A stretch of 64,000 nucleotides of DNA, taken from the NCBI GenBank assembly GCA_903918375.1, contig CAIXED010000001.1, positions 93,311 through 157,310 on the forward strand, written 5' to 3'. Numbering within the stretch: position 1 is the first letter of the stretch; each line of letters starts with the position of its first letter. Both the position numbers and the translations under genes were made by a program. Under the pieces are notes generated by a model that did not search any database, was not told the origin of the DNA, and saw only the letters and a program-made list of their open reading frames with translations. Positions 29,155 through 40,992 of this stretch are shown piece by piece. The stretch comes from an uncultured Pseudomonadota bacterium (lineage in GTDB: Bacteria; Pseudomonadota; Gammaproteobacteria; Methylococcales; Methylomonadaceae).

Positions 29155-30012
29155 CTATCGCAACTCGCGGTGTCTGACGATAACGTTGGAGGTAATATTT
29201 TGAAAATGTTTACTTAATGCTTCGACCAAATAAACTGATCGATGTTGACCACCAGTACAGCCAATAGCAATGGTCAAATAACTTCTGTTATCCGATTCAA
29301 AGCGCGGCGCCCAGCGTTCGATAAAATCACTAATATCGTGTAAAAACTCTTTTACATACGATTCATTCTGTAAAAAACTGGCCACATCAACGTCTTTGCC
29401 AGTTAAGCCTCGCAATTCTGGCGCCCAATAAGGATTAGGCAAACTGCGGGCATCAAATACAAAATCGGCATCCAAAGGAATGCCATATTTAAAACCAAAC
29501 GATTGAAACAGAATTGACAAGGAACTTTTGCCTTTTTCTCCCAACCGATTTCTTAATAAATCCCGCAATTGATGATAATGGGTATAGCTGGTATCAATCA
29601 AAATATCCGCACAAGTGGCGACAGGACGCAACATTTGTTGCTCAATATCAAGCGCTTCTCTTAAAGGCCGACTTTCAGTGGTTAGGGGATGACGGCGACG
29701 GGTTTCACTGTAGCGTTTGAGAATAATATTCTCATCAGCCCGCATATAAACCACTTCACAATCAATCTCTTTACTGCGAATGACCGCAAGACTGCTGGGA
29801 AAATCAGCAAGCTTTTGACGCTGATTGCGGGCATCAATACCAATAGCGGTTTTATCGTAAGTTTCTTTATCGACCAACATCACATTATCGATAAAATCTT
29901 CTAGCATGGAAACCGGCAGGTTATCGATGCAGTAATAGCCACAATCCTCCAAAGTATCTAATGCAATACTTTTTCCAGACCCCGACAAACCGCTAACGAT
30001 AACCAGCTTCAT
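29155..30012 (-). CDS. rapZ: RNase adapter protein RapZ
   Basis: 285 residues. Walker A VSGLSGSGKS (6-15), Walker B-like IDTSYTHYHQLRDL, and a C-terminal domain with FGFKYGIP, DARSLPNPYW and IAIGCTGGQHRSVYLVE. In enteric bacteria RapZ guides RNase E to the small RNA GlmZ and so tunes glucosamine-6-phosphate synthesis; it also binds UDP-GlcNAc. Here it follows hpf directly, without ptsN in between. Confidence 0.95.
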   Translation of the reverse strand: MKLVIVSGLSGSGKSIALDTLEDCGYYCIDNLPVSMLEDFIDNVMLVDKETYDKTAIGIDARNQRQKLADFPSSLAVIRSKEIDCEVVYMRADENIILKRYSETRRRHPLTTESRPLREALDIEQQMLRPVATCADILIDTSYTHYHQLRDLLRNRLGEKGKSSLSILFQSFGFKYGIPLDADFVFDARSLPNPYWAPELRGLTGKDVDVASFLQNESYVKEFLHDISDFIERWAPRFESDNRSYLTIAIGCTGGQHRSVYLVEALSKHFQNITSNVIVRHRELR

Positions 30013-30027
30013 AATCAGCTTAAAAGC

Positions 30028-30324
30028 TTAACCGCGGTGGTGATCTTGAGTTTTTTCTTTGTGTTTACCGATTTGTCTGTCCAATTTATCAACCATATTG
30101 TCGATAGCGGCATACATATCTTCTTGCACATCTTCAGCAAACAATTTTGCACCACTAATTTGAACAGTGGCTTCCGCTTTTTGCTCTAATTTTTCAACCG
30201 TTAAAATGACATGCACATCAACCACGTTGTCAAAATGACGTTTCAATTTGCTGATTTTTTCCTCAACATGGGCTTTTAATGAATCGGTTACTTCTACGTG
30301 ATGGCCTGTGATACTCACTTGCAT
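30028..30324 (-). CDS. hpf: Ribosome hibernation promoting factor, short form
   Basis: 98 residues, the short HPF type without the C-terminal dimerisation domain. Beta-alpha-beta-beta-beta-alpha fold: MQVSITGHHVEVTDSLKAHVEEKI, VHVILTVEKLEQKAEATVQISG, and a helix DMYAAIDNMVDKLDRQIGKHKEK. It binds the 30S decoding centre in stationary phase and helps form 100S ribosomes. It is 39 bases after rpoN, the usual place. Confidence 0.95.
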   Translation of the reverse strand: MQVSITGHHVEVTDSLKAHVEEKISKLKRHFDNVVDVHVILTVEKLEQKAEATVQISGAKLFAEDVQEDMYAAIDNMVDKLDRQIGKHKEKTQDHHRG

Positions 30325-30363
30325 GGAATACTCCTATTTTATTTATATGCTTCCAACTACGGA

Positions 30364-31809
30364 TTAAATAAGCCGTTTTCGCTGGCTAGTGGACGGAATT
30401 GACATCGCCTCGCGGTATTTTGCAATGGTGCGACGAGCAACATTAATGCCTTTTTCATTCAATAAGTCAGATATTTTACTATCGCTTAAGGGTTTGGCCG
30501 GATTTTCATTACCAACCAATTCTTTAATCAGCGCCCGAATCGCGGTTGCTGAACATTCCCCGCCTTCATCGGTGCTGACATGGCTAGAGAAAAAATACTT
30601 AAATTCGATAACACCGCGCGGTGTATGCATATACTTCTGAGTTGTAACCCTAGAAATTGTCGATTCATGCAATTCTAGCTCATCAGCTATATCTCTAAGC
30701 ACCATCGGTTTCATAGCAATCGCACCATGCTCAAAGAAATCGCCCTGTTTATCGACAATACTTTTAGCAACACGCAACAAAGTATCGTTTCGACTATGCA
30801 AACTTTTAATAAACCACCGTGCTTCTTGCAAATGGTTTTTCATACTGACGTTATCTTGACTATTATCAGCACGTTTAATCATGCCTGAATAAATCGGATT
30901 TACTCTTAGTTTTGGGGCAATATCAGGATTTAAAGAAACCGTCCATTGACCTTTAAACTTAGCCACAAACACATCAGGCACGACATATTCAACATCGGTT
31001 TCCTGTAATTTAGCACCTGGTTTTGGATCCAAAGTACGAATCAAGGCTAAAACGCCCTTCATTTGTTCTTCGCTAAAACCCACCCGCTTGATTAATTTAG
31101 CCTGATCGCAACTGGTTAACAAATCCAAATGCTGCCTGACAAAATCAATCGCATCTTGTTTATACGGCGTAAAGTCGGGCAATTGCTGTAATTGCAGACC
31201 AAGGCAATCGGCTAAATCCAGCGCGGCAACACCGACAGGATCAAAATTTTGGATCATGTGCAACACCGCTTGCACTTCATCAAATTCCAAATCCTGTAAC
31301 TGCTCTTGCAAGCCTTGAAATATCTCGTTTAAATCACAATCCAAATAACCATCAATATTGATGTCATCAATAATCGAGACAGCAATCGCATAATCGCGAT
31401 CAGAAATTGGAATCATCTCCAACTGCCAACGTAGATGATCGCGCACAGTTTCCGAACTGGAACGCATTGATTGGTAATCACTGGCTTCCGATGGCTCGCT
31501 TAAATCTTCGCCAAGGGTTGAACTGGTGTCATAAACATCTTCCCAACTGACATCGACCGGTAGTTCATCGGGAATATCAGTTTGCGAGCCTTCGCTAGTG
31601 ACTTGATCGCTGTTATCAATTTTTTTCTCACGCGGCTCAGTGCTTTGCAAATCATCTTCATCCAACTCCAGCATCATATTTGACTCAAGCGCCTGCTGAA
31701 TTTCCTGCTGTAGATCTAAAGTCGACATTTGCAACAGCTTAATCGCCTGCTGCAACTGAGGGGTCATGGTTAGACTTTGGCCAATACGGAGTTGTAAGGA
31801 CTGTTTCAT
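30364..31809 (-). CDS. rpoN: RNA polymerase sigma-54 factor
   Basis: 481 residues from the ATG at 31809, five bases after a GGAG; a GTG at 31815 is in frame. Region I glutamine/leucine-rich (LTMTPQLQQAIKLLQMSTLDL) contacts enhancer-binding ATPases, region II is acidic (~50-120), the core-binding domain spans ~125-310, and the C-terminal part has the helix-turn-helix (LHESTISRVTTQKYMHTPRG) and the RpoN box (ARRTIAKYRE). It recognises -24/-12 promoters. In methanotrophs sigma-54 is known to control methane monooxygenase and nitrogen genes. Confidence 0.97.
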   Translation of the reverse strand: MKQSLQLRIGQSLTMTPQLQQAIKLLQMSTLDLQQEIQQALESNMMLELDEDDLQSTEPREKKIDNSDQVTSEGSQTDIPDELPVDVSWEDVYDTSSTLGEDLSEPSEASDYQSMRSSSETVRDHLRWQLEMIPISDRDYAIAVSIIDDINIDGYLDCDLNEIFQGLQEQLQDLEFDEVQAVLHMIQNFDPVGVAALDLADCLGLQLQQLPDFTPYKQDAIDFVRQHLDLLTSCDQAKLIKRVGFSEEQMKGVLALIRTLDPKPGAKLQETDVEYVVPDVFVAKFKGQWTVSLNPDIAPKLRVNPIYSGMIKRADNSQDNVSMKNHLQEARWFIKSLHSRNDTLLRVAKSIVDKQGDFFEHGAIAMKPMVLRDIADELELHESTISRVTTQKYMHTPRGVIEFKYFFSSHVSTDEGGECSATAIRALIKELVGNENPAKPLSDSKISDLLNEKGINVARRTIAKYREAMSIPSTSQRKRLI

Positions 31810-31821
31810 AATCACTCCAGC

Positions 31822-32547
31822 TTATAAGCTGAATTTCTCACCCAAATAAACGCGGCGCACTTCTTCATTATTAACCAGCTCTTCAGCCTGACCTTCAGCA
31901 ATGACTTGGCCTTCGTTCAAAATATAAGCTCGATCACAAATTTCTAAAGTTTCTCTGACTTTATGTTCAGTGATTAAGATGCCAATCCCGCGATGTTTTA
32001 GATGGGCAATAATTTTTTGCAAATCCAACACTGAAATCGGATCGACACCGGCAAAAGGCTCATCCAATAAGATAAATTGCGGTTCTGAAGCTAAAGCTCT
32101 AGCAATTTCAACCCGACGTCGTTCACCACCCGACAAGCCTAACGCCATTTGATTACGCAAATGACCAATGCCAAATTCAGCCAGCAATTCATCAATCATT
32201 AACTCGATTTGCGAATTATTTAAATCATCACGCATTTGCAGCACAGCTCGCAAATTATCAGCAACACTCAATTTGCGAAAAACTGAAGCTTCTTGCGCCA
32301 AATAACCAATCCCCAGCCTAGCTCGTCGATGCATTGGGTGATGGGTAATCCGTAAATCATCGAGAAAAATCTCGCCTTTATCAGCTTGAACCAAACCGAC
32401 CAACATATAAAAACTGGTGGTTTTGCCGGCACCATTAGGCCCTAATAAGCCAACCACCTCGCCAGTATTAACCTGCAAACTAACGCCCGCAACCACATTG
32501 CGTTTGTTATAGCTTTTATAAAGATCGTCGGCAATTAGTCGCGTCAT
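31822..32547 (-). CDS. lptB: LPS export ABC transporter ATP-binding protein LptB
   Basis: 241 residues. Walker [22 protein letters not shown]-loop [14 protein letters not shown], signature [16 protein letters not shown], Walker [17 protein letters not shown] and switch His in [12 protein letters not shown]. It powers extraction of LPS from the inner membrane by LptFG. Its stop is 12 bases before rpoN; it starts one base after lptA ends. Confidence 0.97.
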   Translation of the reverse strand: MTRLIADDLYKSYNKRNVVAGVSLQVNTGEVVGLLGPNGAGKTTSFYMLVGLVQADKGEIFLDDLRITHHPMHRRARLGIGYLAQEASVFRKLSVADNLRAVLQMRDDLNNSQIELMIDELLAEFGIGHLRNQMALGLSGGERRRVEIARALASEPQFILLDEPFAGVDPISVLDLQKIIAHLKHRGIGILITEHKVRETLEICDRAYILNEGQVIAEGQAEELVNNEEVRRVYLGEKFSL

Positions 32548-32548
32548 A

Positions 32549-33067
32549 TCATTGCGCCTTCTGTGCTGGCTGGGTTTGGGTTTTAGGCTTAATCACCGAA
32601 TGAACTCGCTTACCATCAGTACTTGGTTCACCCGCTTTGAGTACGGAATTCTTGGTATCGTATTGAATATAATCACTGGACTGCTTGGCATCACCTTGCC
32701 AAACCGAAGCATTTTTCATGAAAATCAGCAGATTTTTATCGGGATAAAACTCATTGGTCAAACCTTCACCAAACATTTCATCTTTACCCACAGCCGGTAG
32801 CTGCTTAAATTTTGACGGCTGACCGGTGGCAATCAATTTATCGATGGCACCGTCTTTTAAATACACAACCAATTTGTCACCATCTATCTTAATCGTGCCT
32901 TGAGTGGCAACGACATGACCGGTATAAGTGCTGATTTGCATCTTTTCATCATAAACCGCATTATCGGAATCAATATAAATCGGTTGTTGCGAGTCAGTGT
33001 CTAAAGCCAGTACTTGACTGGACAACAATACCAGCAACAAGCCTGTAAGTTTACTTATTAAGTTCAT
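32549..33067 (-). CDS. lptA: Periplasmic LPS bridge protein LptA
   Basis: 172 residues: signal peptide ([21 protein letters not shown]) and an OstA/jelly-roll domain beginning [20 protein letters not shown] and containing [21 protein letters not shown], whose beta strands stack into the bridge that carries LPS to LptDE. A short basic, Gln-rich tail ([13 protein letters not shown]) follows the fold. It overlaps lptC by 17 bases. Confidence 0.94.
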   Translation of the reverse strand: MNLISKLTGLLLVLLSSQVLALDTDSQQPIYIDSDNAVYDEKMQISTYTGHVVATQGTIKIDGDKLVVYLKDGAIDKLIATGQPSKFKQLPAVGKDEMFGEGLTNEFYPDKNLLIFMKNASVWQGDAKQSSDYIQYDTKNSVLKAGEPSTDGKRVHSVIKPKTQTQPAQKAQ

Positions 33068-33620
33068 AACGCCCTTTTACCGTGGACAACAATTTCAGGT
33101 GAATTGGACTGTCAAACGTAACCTCCATGCCCATACCTGATGTTTTATTAGGCGGGCTAATAATTTCCGTGCTCGCCTGAGTTTCTGCAAAATGGGTAGA
33201 TAATTTAACCCGTAAATCTGCTGTATCAATACTTAATGCGCTGTTTTTGCCATAAGCATCGCGACTAATAAAGGCTTTGCCATTCAGCTGCACATTATCG
33301 CCATCACCCGCCATAATCCCAGTTTCGGATTTAATCACCCAAGGTGCTTGGTTCGGTTTGTATAAACTCATAACCGGCTTTTGCAAATGACTGGAACCAT
33401 CTTTACTGTAGTGCTGCATGTTATCGGCCACTAATTCACTTTTAGGCAAACCATCAACATCCATGCGTAATTTGTAATAGCCAGTGCTAAATAAATCAGG
33501 ACTATTTTCAGCCAGTTTTACTGCCTCTTGACGCGCCTGATTAGTCTGCGCCAACCACCATGACAATAAAGCCACCATAGCAATTAACAAATAAAAGCGG
33601 ATTTCATGCAGAAAGCTCAT
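33051..33620 (-). CDS. lptC: LPS export protein LptC
   Basis: 189 residues. One N-terminal membrane helix (FYLLIAMVALLSWWLAQTN) anchors a periplasmic beta-jellyroll (LRMDVDGLPKSELVADNMQHY to the end). It couples the LptBFG pump to LptA. Its start overlaps the kdsC stop by four bases. Confidence 0.9.
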   Translation of the reverse strand: MSFLHEIRFYLLIAMVALLSWWLAQTNQARQEAVKLAENSPDLFSTGYYKLRMDVDGLPKSELVADNMQHYSKDGSSHLQKPVMSLYKPNQAPWVIKSETGIMAGDGDNVQLNGKAFISRDAYGKNSALSIDTADLRVKLSTHFAETQASTEIISPPNKTSGMGMEVTFDSPIHLKLLSTVKGRYELNK

Positions 33621-34150
33621 AGATAACCTTGCAACACCTTATCGAACGAACCTTGTACCTGCATAATCAAATCGCATACTTCTCGAACCGCGCCTTGACC
33701 GCCTAAAGTTTGGGTACACCAATCGGCATATTGTTTCACTGCAAAATTGGCATCTTGCACCGCAATCGCAAAGCCTACTTGGGTCATAATCGGTAAGTCC
33801 AGCAAATCGTCACCGACATGCGCCACTTGATTTGGACTTAATTGCAGATTCTGCAAAATCTCTTGAAATGCCATGCGCTTGTTTTCATGGCCTTGATAAA
33901 CATGCTCTATGCCTAAGTTTTTCATCCGCAAAGCGACTGTGGCGGAACTACGACCAGAAATCACTGCGATTTCAACGCCGGTTTGCTTTAACAGCTTAAG
34001 TCCATGACCATCACGAGCATGAAAACATTTGTACTCATTGCCTTGTTGATCGAAAAACAAGCGCCCATCAGTTAATACGCCATCAACATCGAGAATCAAC
34101 AACTTAAGTTGTTTAATTTTTTCAATTTGCTCTGAGCTTAGATCAAACAT
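33617..34150 (-). CDS. kdsC: 3-deoxy-D-manno-octulosonate 8-phosphate phosphatase KdsC
   Basis: 177 residues from the ATG at 34150, five bases after AGGTGG; a GTG at 34159 would add three residues. C0-type HAD phosphatase (no cap): motif I LLILDVDGVLTDGRL, then HARDGHGLKLLKQTGVEIAVISGRSS and AHVGDDLLDLPIMTQVG. It releases phosphate from KDO-8-phosphate, giving KDO for the LPS inner core. Confidence 0.95.
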   Translation of the reverse strand: MFDLSSEQIEKIKQLKLLILDVDGVLTDGRLFFDQQGNEYKCFHARDGHGLKLLKQTGVEIAVISGRSSATVALRMKNLGIEHVYQGHENKRMAFQEILQNLQLSPNQVAHVGDDLLDLPIMTQVGFAIAVQDANFAVKQYADWCTQTLGGQGAVREVCDLIMQVQGSFDKVLQGYL

Positions 34151-34159
34151 AACAGCCAC

Positions 34160-35134
34160 CTAAACAATGCCAGCACGCAGTAAATCATGCATATTCAAAG
34201 CACCTTGCAGTTTTCGTTGTTGATCAACTACCAGCAAAGCATTAATTTTTTTGGCTTCCATAATTTGCATGGCTTCTACTGCTAACAAATCAGCGCTAAT
34301 CGTTGCACATGAAACCGTCATCACTTGATGAATCGATGTTGACCGGACATCTAAGCCTTTTTCTAACATGCGACGTAAATCACCATCAGTAAAAATACCT
34401 AGCACTTGCTGCTGATCGTCAACAACCGCAGTCATACCTAGTTTTTTATTGGTCATTTCCAACAAGGCACCACTAACCAAAGCCGAACTATTAACAGCCG
34501 GCACATCCTTTCCTGCGTGCATGACATCAGCGACTTTCAAGATTAAGCGTTTACCTAAACTACCGCCAGGATGCGATAGCGCAAAATCATCACGGGTAAA
34601 GCCTTTGGTTTCTAGCAATGAAACCGCTAAAGCATCACCCATCACTAACGCCGCAGTAGTGCTAGAAGTCGGAGCTAAACCTAAAGGACAAGCTTCTTGT
34701 TGAACGGCAACATTGATATGCACAGTCGCTAATCTTGCCAAGGTTGACTCAGGCTGACCGGTCATGGCAATTAATGGCACACCTAAACGTTTGATTAAAG
34801 GCAAAATAGTTAAAATTTCAGCAGTTTCGCCAGAGTTAGATAAAGCCAACACCACATCTTGACGAGTAATCATGCCTAAATCGCCGTGACTCGCCTCCCC
34901 CGGGTGAACAAAAAAAGCAGGAGTACCCGTGCTAGCCAAAGTGGCGGCAATTTTGCCACCGATGTGCCCAGATTTGCCCATCCCCGTCACCACAATCCGA
35001 CCTTTACAGGCCAACATTAAGTGACAAGCATCAACAAACTGTTGATTAATCTGATCCGCAAGAGCAATAACAGCTTGAGCCTCGGTATGAATCACCGCTA
35101 AAGCCAGTGCTTGAATATTTTGATCTTGCCCCAC
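34160..35134 (-). CDS. kdsD: D-arabinose 5-phosphate isomerase KdsD
   Basis: 324 residues. SIS sugar-isomerase domain (~35-185: IVVTGMGKSGHIGGKIAATLASTG, FVHPGEASHGDLGMI, LALSNSGETAEI) plus two CBS domains (~205-320). It converts ribulose 5-phosphate to arabinose 5-phosphate, the first step to KDO. The start is GTG at 35134 preceded by a GAGG. It heads the minus-strand operon kdsD-kdsC-lptCAB-rpoN-hpf-rapZ-mgtE. Confidence 0.95.
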   Translation of the reverse strand: MGQDQNIQALALAVIHTEAQAVIALADQINQQFVDACHLMLACKGRIVVTGMGKSGHIGGKIAATLASTGTPAFFVHPGEASHGDLGMITRQDVVLALSNSGETAEILTILPLIKRLGVPLIAMTGQPESTLARLATVHINVAVQQEACPLGLAPTSSTTAALVMGDALAVSLLETKGFTRDDFALSHPGGSLGKRLILKVADVMHAGKDVPAVNSSALVSGALLEMTNKKLGMTAVVDDQQQVLGIFTDGDLRRMLEKGLDVRSTSIHQVMTVSCATISADLLAVEAMQIMEAKKINALLVVDQQRKLQGALNMHDLLRAGIV

Positions 35135-35215
35135 TTAATCTAGCCTCACATCGCTAAAACCTTAAAAAACAGGAACTATTATTGCATGTTATTCATCATC
35201 TTTTCACCCAAGTCA

Positions 35216-35243
35216 TTGACTTAGTCTTGATGCCTCATAGAAA
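35216..35243 (+). promoter_or_regulatory. Possible promoter of the mla-murA-his cluster
   Basis: TTGACT (35216-35221) and TAGAAA (35238-35243) are 16 bases apart, ~43 bases before the mlaF ATG in the divergent kdsD-mlaF region. Confidence 0.4.
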
Positions 35244-35285
35244 ATAGCCGGCTTCCAATCCAAATAATTCCTAAATATTTGCCAC

Positions 35286-36104
35286 ATGGCTAACAGCGAA
35301 AGTCTCGAAAAAAATATCGTCTCTATTAAAAATCTAAGCTTCTCCCGTGGTTCGAGGAAAATTTTTGACGACATTAGTTTGAACATAGAACGCGGAAAAG
35401 TCACAGCCATCATGGGTCCAAGCGGCACAGGCAAAACCACCTTATTAAAATTAATCGGCGGTCAATTAAGCCCTGATCATGGTCAAATTCATGTCGATGG
35501 CCAAAATGTACATCGTCTGAAAAGTAAGGATTTATTCAATTTGCGTAAACGCATGGGCATGTTATTTCAAAGCGGTGCGCTGTTAACCGATATGAATGTG
35601 TTTGATAACGTTGCTTTCCCGTTGCGTGAACACACCCATTTGCCAGAATCGATGATTCGCACCTTGGTACTAATGAAATTACATGCCGTTGGCTTGCGCG
35701 GCGCTCGCAATTTAATGCCCAGTGAATTATCCGGCGGCATGGCCAGACGGGTAGCATTAGCTAGAGCAATTGCCCTTGATCCTTTGATGATCATGTACGA
35801 CGAACCATTTACTGGCCAAGACCCGATTTCAATGGGCGCTTTGGTACATTTGATTAAATCACTCAATGTTGCACTCGGCCTAACCAGCATTATTGTTTCG
35901 CATGACGTACAAGAAACTGCCGCCATCGCTGATTACATTTATGTTCTATCCGAAGGCAAAATCGTTGGTCAAGGCACCCCACAACAACTCGCTGATTCTG
36001 ATTCAGAATGGGTACAACAATTTATGAATGGTAATGCTGATGGGCCTGTTCCATTCCAATATCCAGCCCCTGATTACCTAGACGATTTGCTAGCGTCTCA
36101 CTAA
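35286..36104 (+). CDS. mlaF: Phospholipid transport ABC ATPase MlaF
   Basis: 272 residues. Walker [11 protein letters not shown] (43-52), signature [16 protein letters not shown], Walker [15 protein letters not shown] and switch His in [16 protein letters not shown]. ATPase of the inner-membrane MlaFEDB complex, which moves phospholipids between the membranes and keeps outer-leaflet asymmetry. First gene of the plus-strand cluster, 17 bases before mlaE. Confidence 0.95.
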   Translation: MANSESLEKNIVSIKNLSFSRGSRKIFDDISLNIERGKVTAIMGPSGTGKTTLLKLIGGQLSPDHGQIHVDGQNVHRLKSKDLFNLRKRMGMLFQSGALLTDMNVFDNVAFPLREHTHLPESMIRTLVLMKLHAVGLRGARNLMPSELSGGMARRVALARAIALDPLMIMYDEPFTGQDPISMGALVHLIKSLNVALGLTSIIVSHDVQETAAIADYIYVLSEGKIVGQGTPQQLADSDSEWVQQFMNGNADGPVPFQYPAPDYLDDLLASH

Positions 36105-36121
36105 CCGACAGCGAACTTAAC

Positions 36122-36904
36122 ATGTTTGAATTTTTAGAAAACCTAGGAAAAGCCACCCGCAGCAATTTTGCTAAGCTCGGTCGTAGCACCCTGTTTTTAG
36201 GACACACTTTAAGCGGCATCAGCGATGTGATACCGCGCCCTAACTTGCTGATTAAACAAATTTATTCAGTTGGCGTGCTGTCATTTCTGATTATCACCAT
36301 TTCTGGCTTATTCGTTGGCATGGTTTTAGGCTTGCAAGGTTTTTATACGCTATCTGATTTTGGCGCTGAAGAATCTTTAGGGGTCATGGTCGCGGCTTCA
36401 TTAGTTCGAGAACTAGGACCTGTAGTTTCAGCTTTATTATTCGCTGGCCGAGCAGGTTCAGCGTTGACTGCCGAAATTGGCTTAATGAAAGCCACCGAAC
36501 AATTATCAGGTATGGAAATGATGGCGGTTGACCCAGTCAAACGCATCATTTCACCTCGCTTTTTAGCCGGCTTCATATCCACACCGTTATTAGCCGCCTT
36601 ATTTAGTGCCGTTGGCGTCATCGGTGGGCACTTAGTTGGTGTTGGGATGCTTGGCGTTGATGACGGCGCATTCTGGGCACAAATGCAGGCCAATATTGAT
36701 TTTCAACAAGACATCATCAATGGCGTGATTAAAAGTATCGTCTTTGGCTTTGTCGTATCGTGGATTGCTTTATTTGAAGGCTATGACGCGATTCCTACCG
36801 CTGAAGGCGTAAGCCGCGCGACAACCAGAACAGTGGTTAACTCAGCTTTCTCAATTTTAGGCCTCGATTTCATTTTAACCGCACTCATGTTTGGAGATAT
36901 GTAA
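36122..36904 (+). CDS. mlaE: Phospholipid transport permease MlaE
   Basis: 260 residues, all in the MlaE permease family: an amphipathic N-terminal helix and five membrane helices, with the conserved [35 protein letters not shown] region near residues 95-130 and [23 protein letters not shown] at the end. It forms the dimeric membrane core on which the MlaD ring sits. Confidence 0.95.
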   Translation: MFEFLENLGKATRSNFAKLGRSTLFLGHTLSGISDVIPRPNLLIKQIYSVGVLSFLIITISGLFVGMVLGLQGFYTLSDFGAEESLGVMVAASLVRELGPVVSALLFAGRAGSALTAEIGLMKATEQLSGMEMMAVDPVKRIISPRFLAGFISTPLLAALFSAVGVIGGHLVGVGMLGVDDGAFWAQMQANIDFQQDIINGVIKSIVFGFVVSWIALFEGYDAIPTAEGVSRATTRTVVNSAFSILGLDFILTALMFGDM

Positions 36905-36905
36905 C

Positions 36906-37375
36906 ATGCAGCATTCCAAGACCCAAGACACTCTCGTCGGTCTTTTTGTCGCCACCGGTATTGCCGCCTTGTTTTACATGGCACTACAAATTAGTAATCT
37001 AGGCTCTTATAGCAGCGACGATACCTATACCGTAATTGCGAATTTTCAAAATTCCGGTGGGTTAAAAATCAAATCACCGGTTTCCATCGCAGGGGTTCGG
37101 ATTGGCCGAGTTTCCTCTATCACTCTGGATAAAGAGACTCATGAATCCGTAGTAGAAATGCAAATTGAATCAAAATATAACAACTTACCTGACGATTCTG
37201 GTGCCAGCATTTATACCGCCGGCCTACTTGGTGAACAATACATCAGCATTGATCCAGGCCCAGGCATTAGCGGTGACTTTTTGAAAAACAAAAGCAAAAT
37301 CGATAACGTCAGCTCTGCGATTATTTTGGAAGAAATGATTGGTAAATTCATGCTCAACAAGGCGGAAGGCAAATA

Positions 37376-37376
<1 letters not shown>
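36906..37376 (+). CDS. mlaD: Phospholipid transport MCE protein MlaD
   Basis: 156 residues from the ATG at 36906, nine bases after GGAG; a start at 36891 inside mlaE is in frame but adds five residues before the conserved QHSKTQDTLVGLF. One membrane helix (LVGLFVATGIAALFYMALQI) and one MCE domain (YTVIANFQNSGGLKIKSPV to LLGEQYISIDPG). Six copies form a ring channel in the periplasm. It is at the short end for MlaD. Confidence 0.93.
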
Positions 37377-38991
<1,615 letters not shown>

Positions 38992-39003
38992 GGTGTTGTA
39001 ATT

Positions 39004-39630
39004 ATGTTAACGATAGCCGTTTCAAAAGGTCGCATCTACGAAGAGGCTTTGCCACTTTTAGCCGAAGCAGGCATTACGCCGATTGATGACCCACAAAAAA
39101 GCCGTAAGCTGATTTTGGAGACCACTCGCCCCGACGTGCAATTAGTCATCATCCGCGCGACTGACGTACCGACTTTTGTCGAATACGGCGCTGCCGACCT
39201 TGGTATTGCTGGCAAAGATGTGTTGATGGAGCATGGCGCAGACAGCCTTTACGAACCCTTAGATTTAGGTATCGCCGGTTGCCGCCTAATGACTGCAGCT
39301 CGTGTTGATGCCCCAGAAATTAAAGGTCGTATCCGTGTTGCGACAAAATACGTCAAAACCGCGCAACGTTATTTTGCCGATCTTGGCGTGCAAGCCGAAA
39401 TCATTAAATTGTACGGTTCTATGGAATTGGCACCGCTAGTCGGGCTGGCTGATTGCATCGTTGACTTGGTCGATACCGGCAACACTTTAAAAGCTAACGG
39501 TCTTGAACCCCGCGAATTGATTACAAATATCACTTCGCGCTTAGTGGTTAATAAAGCATCGATGAAAATGAAACATCAAGCTATCCAAGCCTTAATTGAC
39601 CAACTTGAAATCACTTTAGCCCAACGGTAA
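39004..39630 (+). CDS. hisG: ATP phosphoribosyltransferase, short form HisG
   Basis: 208 residues: the short catalytic HisG without the C-terminal regulatory domain. First step of histidine synthesis. [18 protein letters not shown] at the start, [14 protein letters not shown] and the PRPP loop [14 protein letters not shown]. Short HisG enzymes need the HisRS-like partner HisZ for activity and feedback control; hisZ is not in this window and is expected elsewhere. Confidence 0.95.
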   Translation: MLTIAVSKGRIYEEALPLLAEAGITPIDDPQKSRKLILETTRPDVQLVIIRATDVPTFVEYGAADLGIAGKDVLMEHGADSLYEPLDLGIAGCRLMTAARVDAPEIKGRIRVATKYVKTAQRYFADLGVQAEIIKLYGSMELAPLVGLADCIVDLVDTGNTLKANGLEPRELITNITSRLVVNKASMKMKHQAIQALIDQLEITLAQR

Positions 39631-39634
39631 ACCG

Positions 39635-40936
39635 ATGACTGCCATTTCCATGACTCGCCTTGATGCCAATTCTGCCGACTTTAACCAGCAGCTACAAAGC
39701 CTGTTGGCTTGGGATGCTGCGGATGATTTGCAGATTCACCAACGGGTTTTGGAAATTATCGCAGACGTCCGTCAACGTGGTGACCAAGCCTTAATTGATT
39801 ACACCAACCGTTTTGATCACTGCCAATTTAAGCAAGCTGCCGATTTAGAACTCGACCAACAAGCTTTATTGGACGCTTGGAATAGCTTACCGAGCGAACA
39901 AGCGGTTGCTTTACAAAGCGCCGCCAACCGAGTTCGCGCTTATGCCGAACACCAAAAACTACAATCATGGCAATACACCGAGAATGACGGCACGGTATTA
40001 GGTCAAAAAGTTACTGCTTTGGACAAAGCCGGCCTGTATGTCCCAGGTGGCAAAGCCGCTTACCCATCATCAGTGTTAATGAATGCCATCCCAGCCAAAG
40101 TAGCTGGTGTTGGTGAATTAATCATGGTGGTTCCGACACCGAATGGCGAAACCAATCCTTTAGTTTTAGCGGCTGCTCATGTAGCTGGCGTTGATCGCGT
40201 ATTTACGATTGGCGGCGCACAAGCTGTAGCGGCGCTGGCTTACGGTACAGAAACTATTCCTGCTGTCGATAAAATTGTTGGCCCTGGCAATATTTATGTC
40301 GCCACTGCGAAAAAACTGGTATTTGGGCAAGTCGGTATCGACATGATTGCCGGCCCTTCAGAAATTTTAATTATTTGCGATGGTTTGACTAATCCTGATT
40401 GGATTGCGATGGATTTATTCTCGCAAGCTGAACACGATGAAAACGCCCAAGCGATTTTAATTAGCGATAACGCCGAGTTTTTGAATCAAGTAGAAGCCAG
40501 TATTAACAAGCTGTTGCCAGAAATGGAACGCGCTAAAATCATTCGAGCTTCGTTGGTCGGTCGCGGTGGGTTTATTAAAGTCAATGACTTACAACAAGCG
40601 GCGGAAATTACCAACCGGATTGCACCAGAACATTTGGAATTATCAGTTGCAGAACCTCAATTGCTTTGCGATCAAATCCGCAACGCTGGCGCGATCTTTT
40701 TAGGTCGTTACACAGCGGAAGCTTTAGGTGATTATTGTGCAGGTCCTAACCATGTTTTACCGACTTCAAGCACTGCGCGTTATTCATCACCACTCGGTGT
40801 TTACGATTTCCAAAAACGCAGTAGCTTAATTAATTGCTCGGCAGCAGGTGCTCAACAACTGGGTAAAATCGCTTCGGTTTTAGCCCGTGGTGAAAGCTTA
40901 ACTGCACACGCCCGTTCAGCCGAATTTAGAATCTAA
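39635..40936 (+). CDS. hisD: Histidinol dehydrogenase HisD
   Basis: 433 residues. Oxidises histidinol twice to histidine with NAD+. [45 protein letters not shown] and the zinc-binding region [12 protein letters not shown] are present, together with the catalytic APEHLEL segment and the late [20 protein letters not shown]. It begins four bases after hisG. Confidence 0.97.
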   Translation: MTAISMTRLDANSADFNQQLQSLLAWDAADDLQIHQRVLEIIADVRQRGDQALIDYTNRFDHCQFKQAADLELDQQALLDAWNSLPSEQAVALQSAANRVRAYAEHQKLQSWQYTENDGTVLGQKVTALDKAGLYVPGGKAAYPSSVLMNAIPAKVAGVGELIMVVPTPNGETNPLVLAAAHVAGVDRVFTIGGAQAVAALAYGTETIPAVDKIVGPGNIYVATAKKLVFGQVGIDMIAGPSEILIICDGLTNPDWIAMDLFSQAEHDENAQAILISDNAEFLNQVEASINKLLPEMERAKIIRASLVGRGGFIKVNDLQQAAEITNRIAPEHLELSVAEPQLLCDQIRNAGAIFLGRYTAEALGDYCAGPNHVLPTSSTARYSSPLGVYDFQKRSSLINCSAAGAQQLGKIASVLARGESLTAHARSAEFRI

Positions 40937-40945
40937 TTTGCTAAA

Positions 40946-40970
40946 AAGGCAAAATCCTTGATTTTGCCTT
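40946..40970 (+). terminator. Perfect hairpin between hisD and hisC
   Basis: AAGGCAAAAT (40946-40955), loop CCTTG, ATTTTGCCTT (40961-40970): ten perfect pairs. A pyrimidine-rich run follows. It could weaken read-through into hisC or stabilise the hisD messenger end. Confidence 0.5.
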
Positions 40971-40992
40971 CCATCTTTTGCCTTTTATAGCT

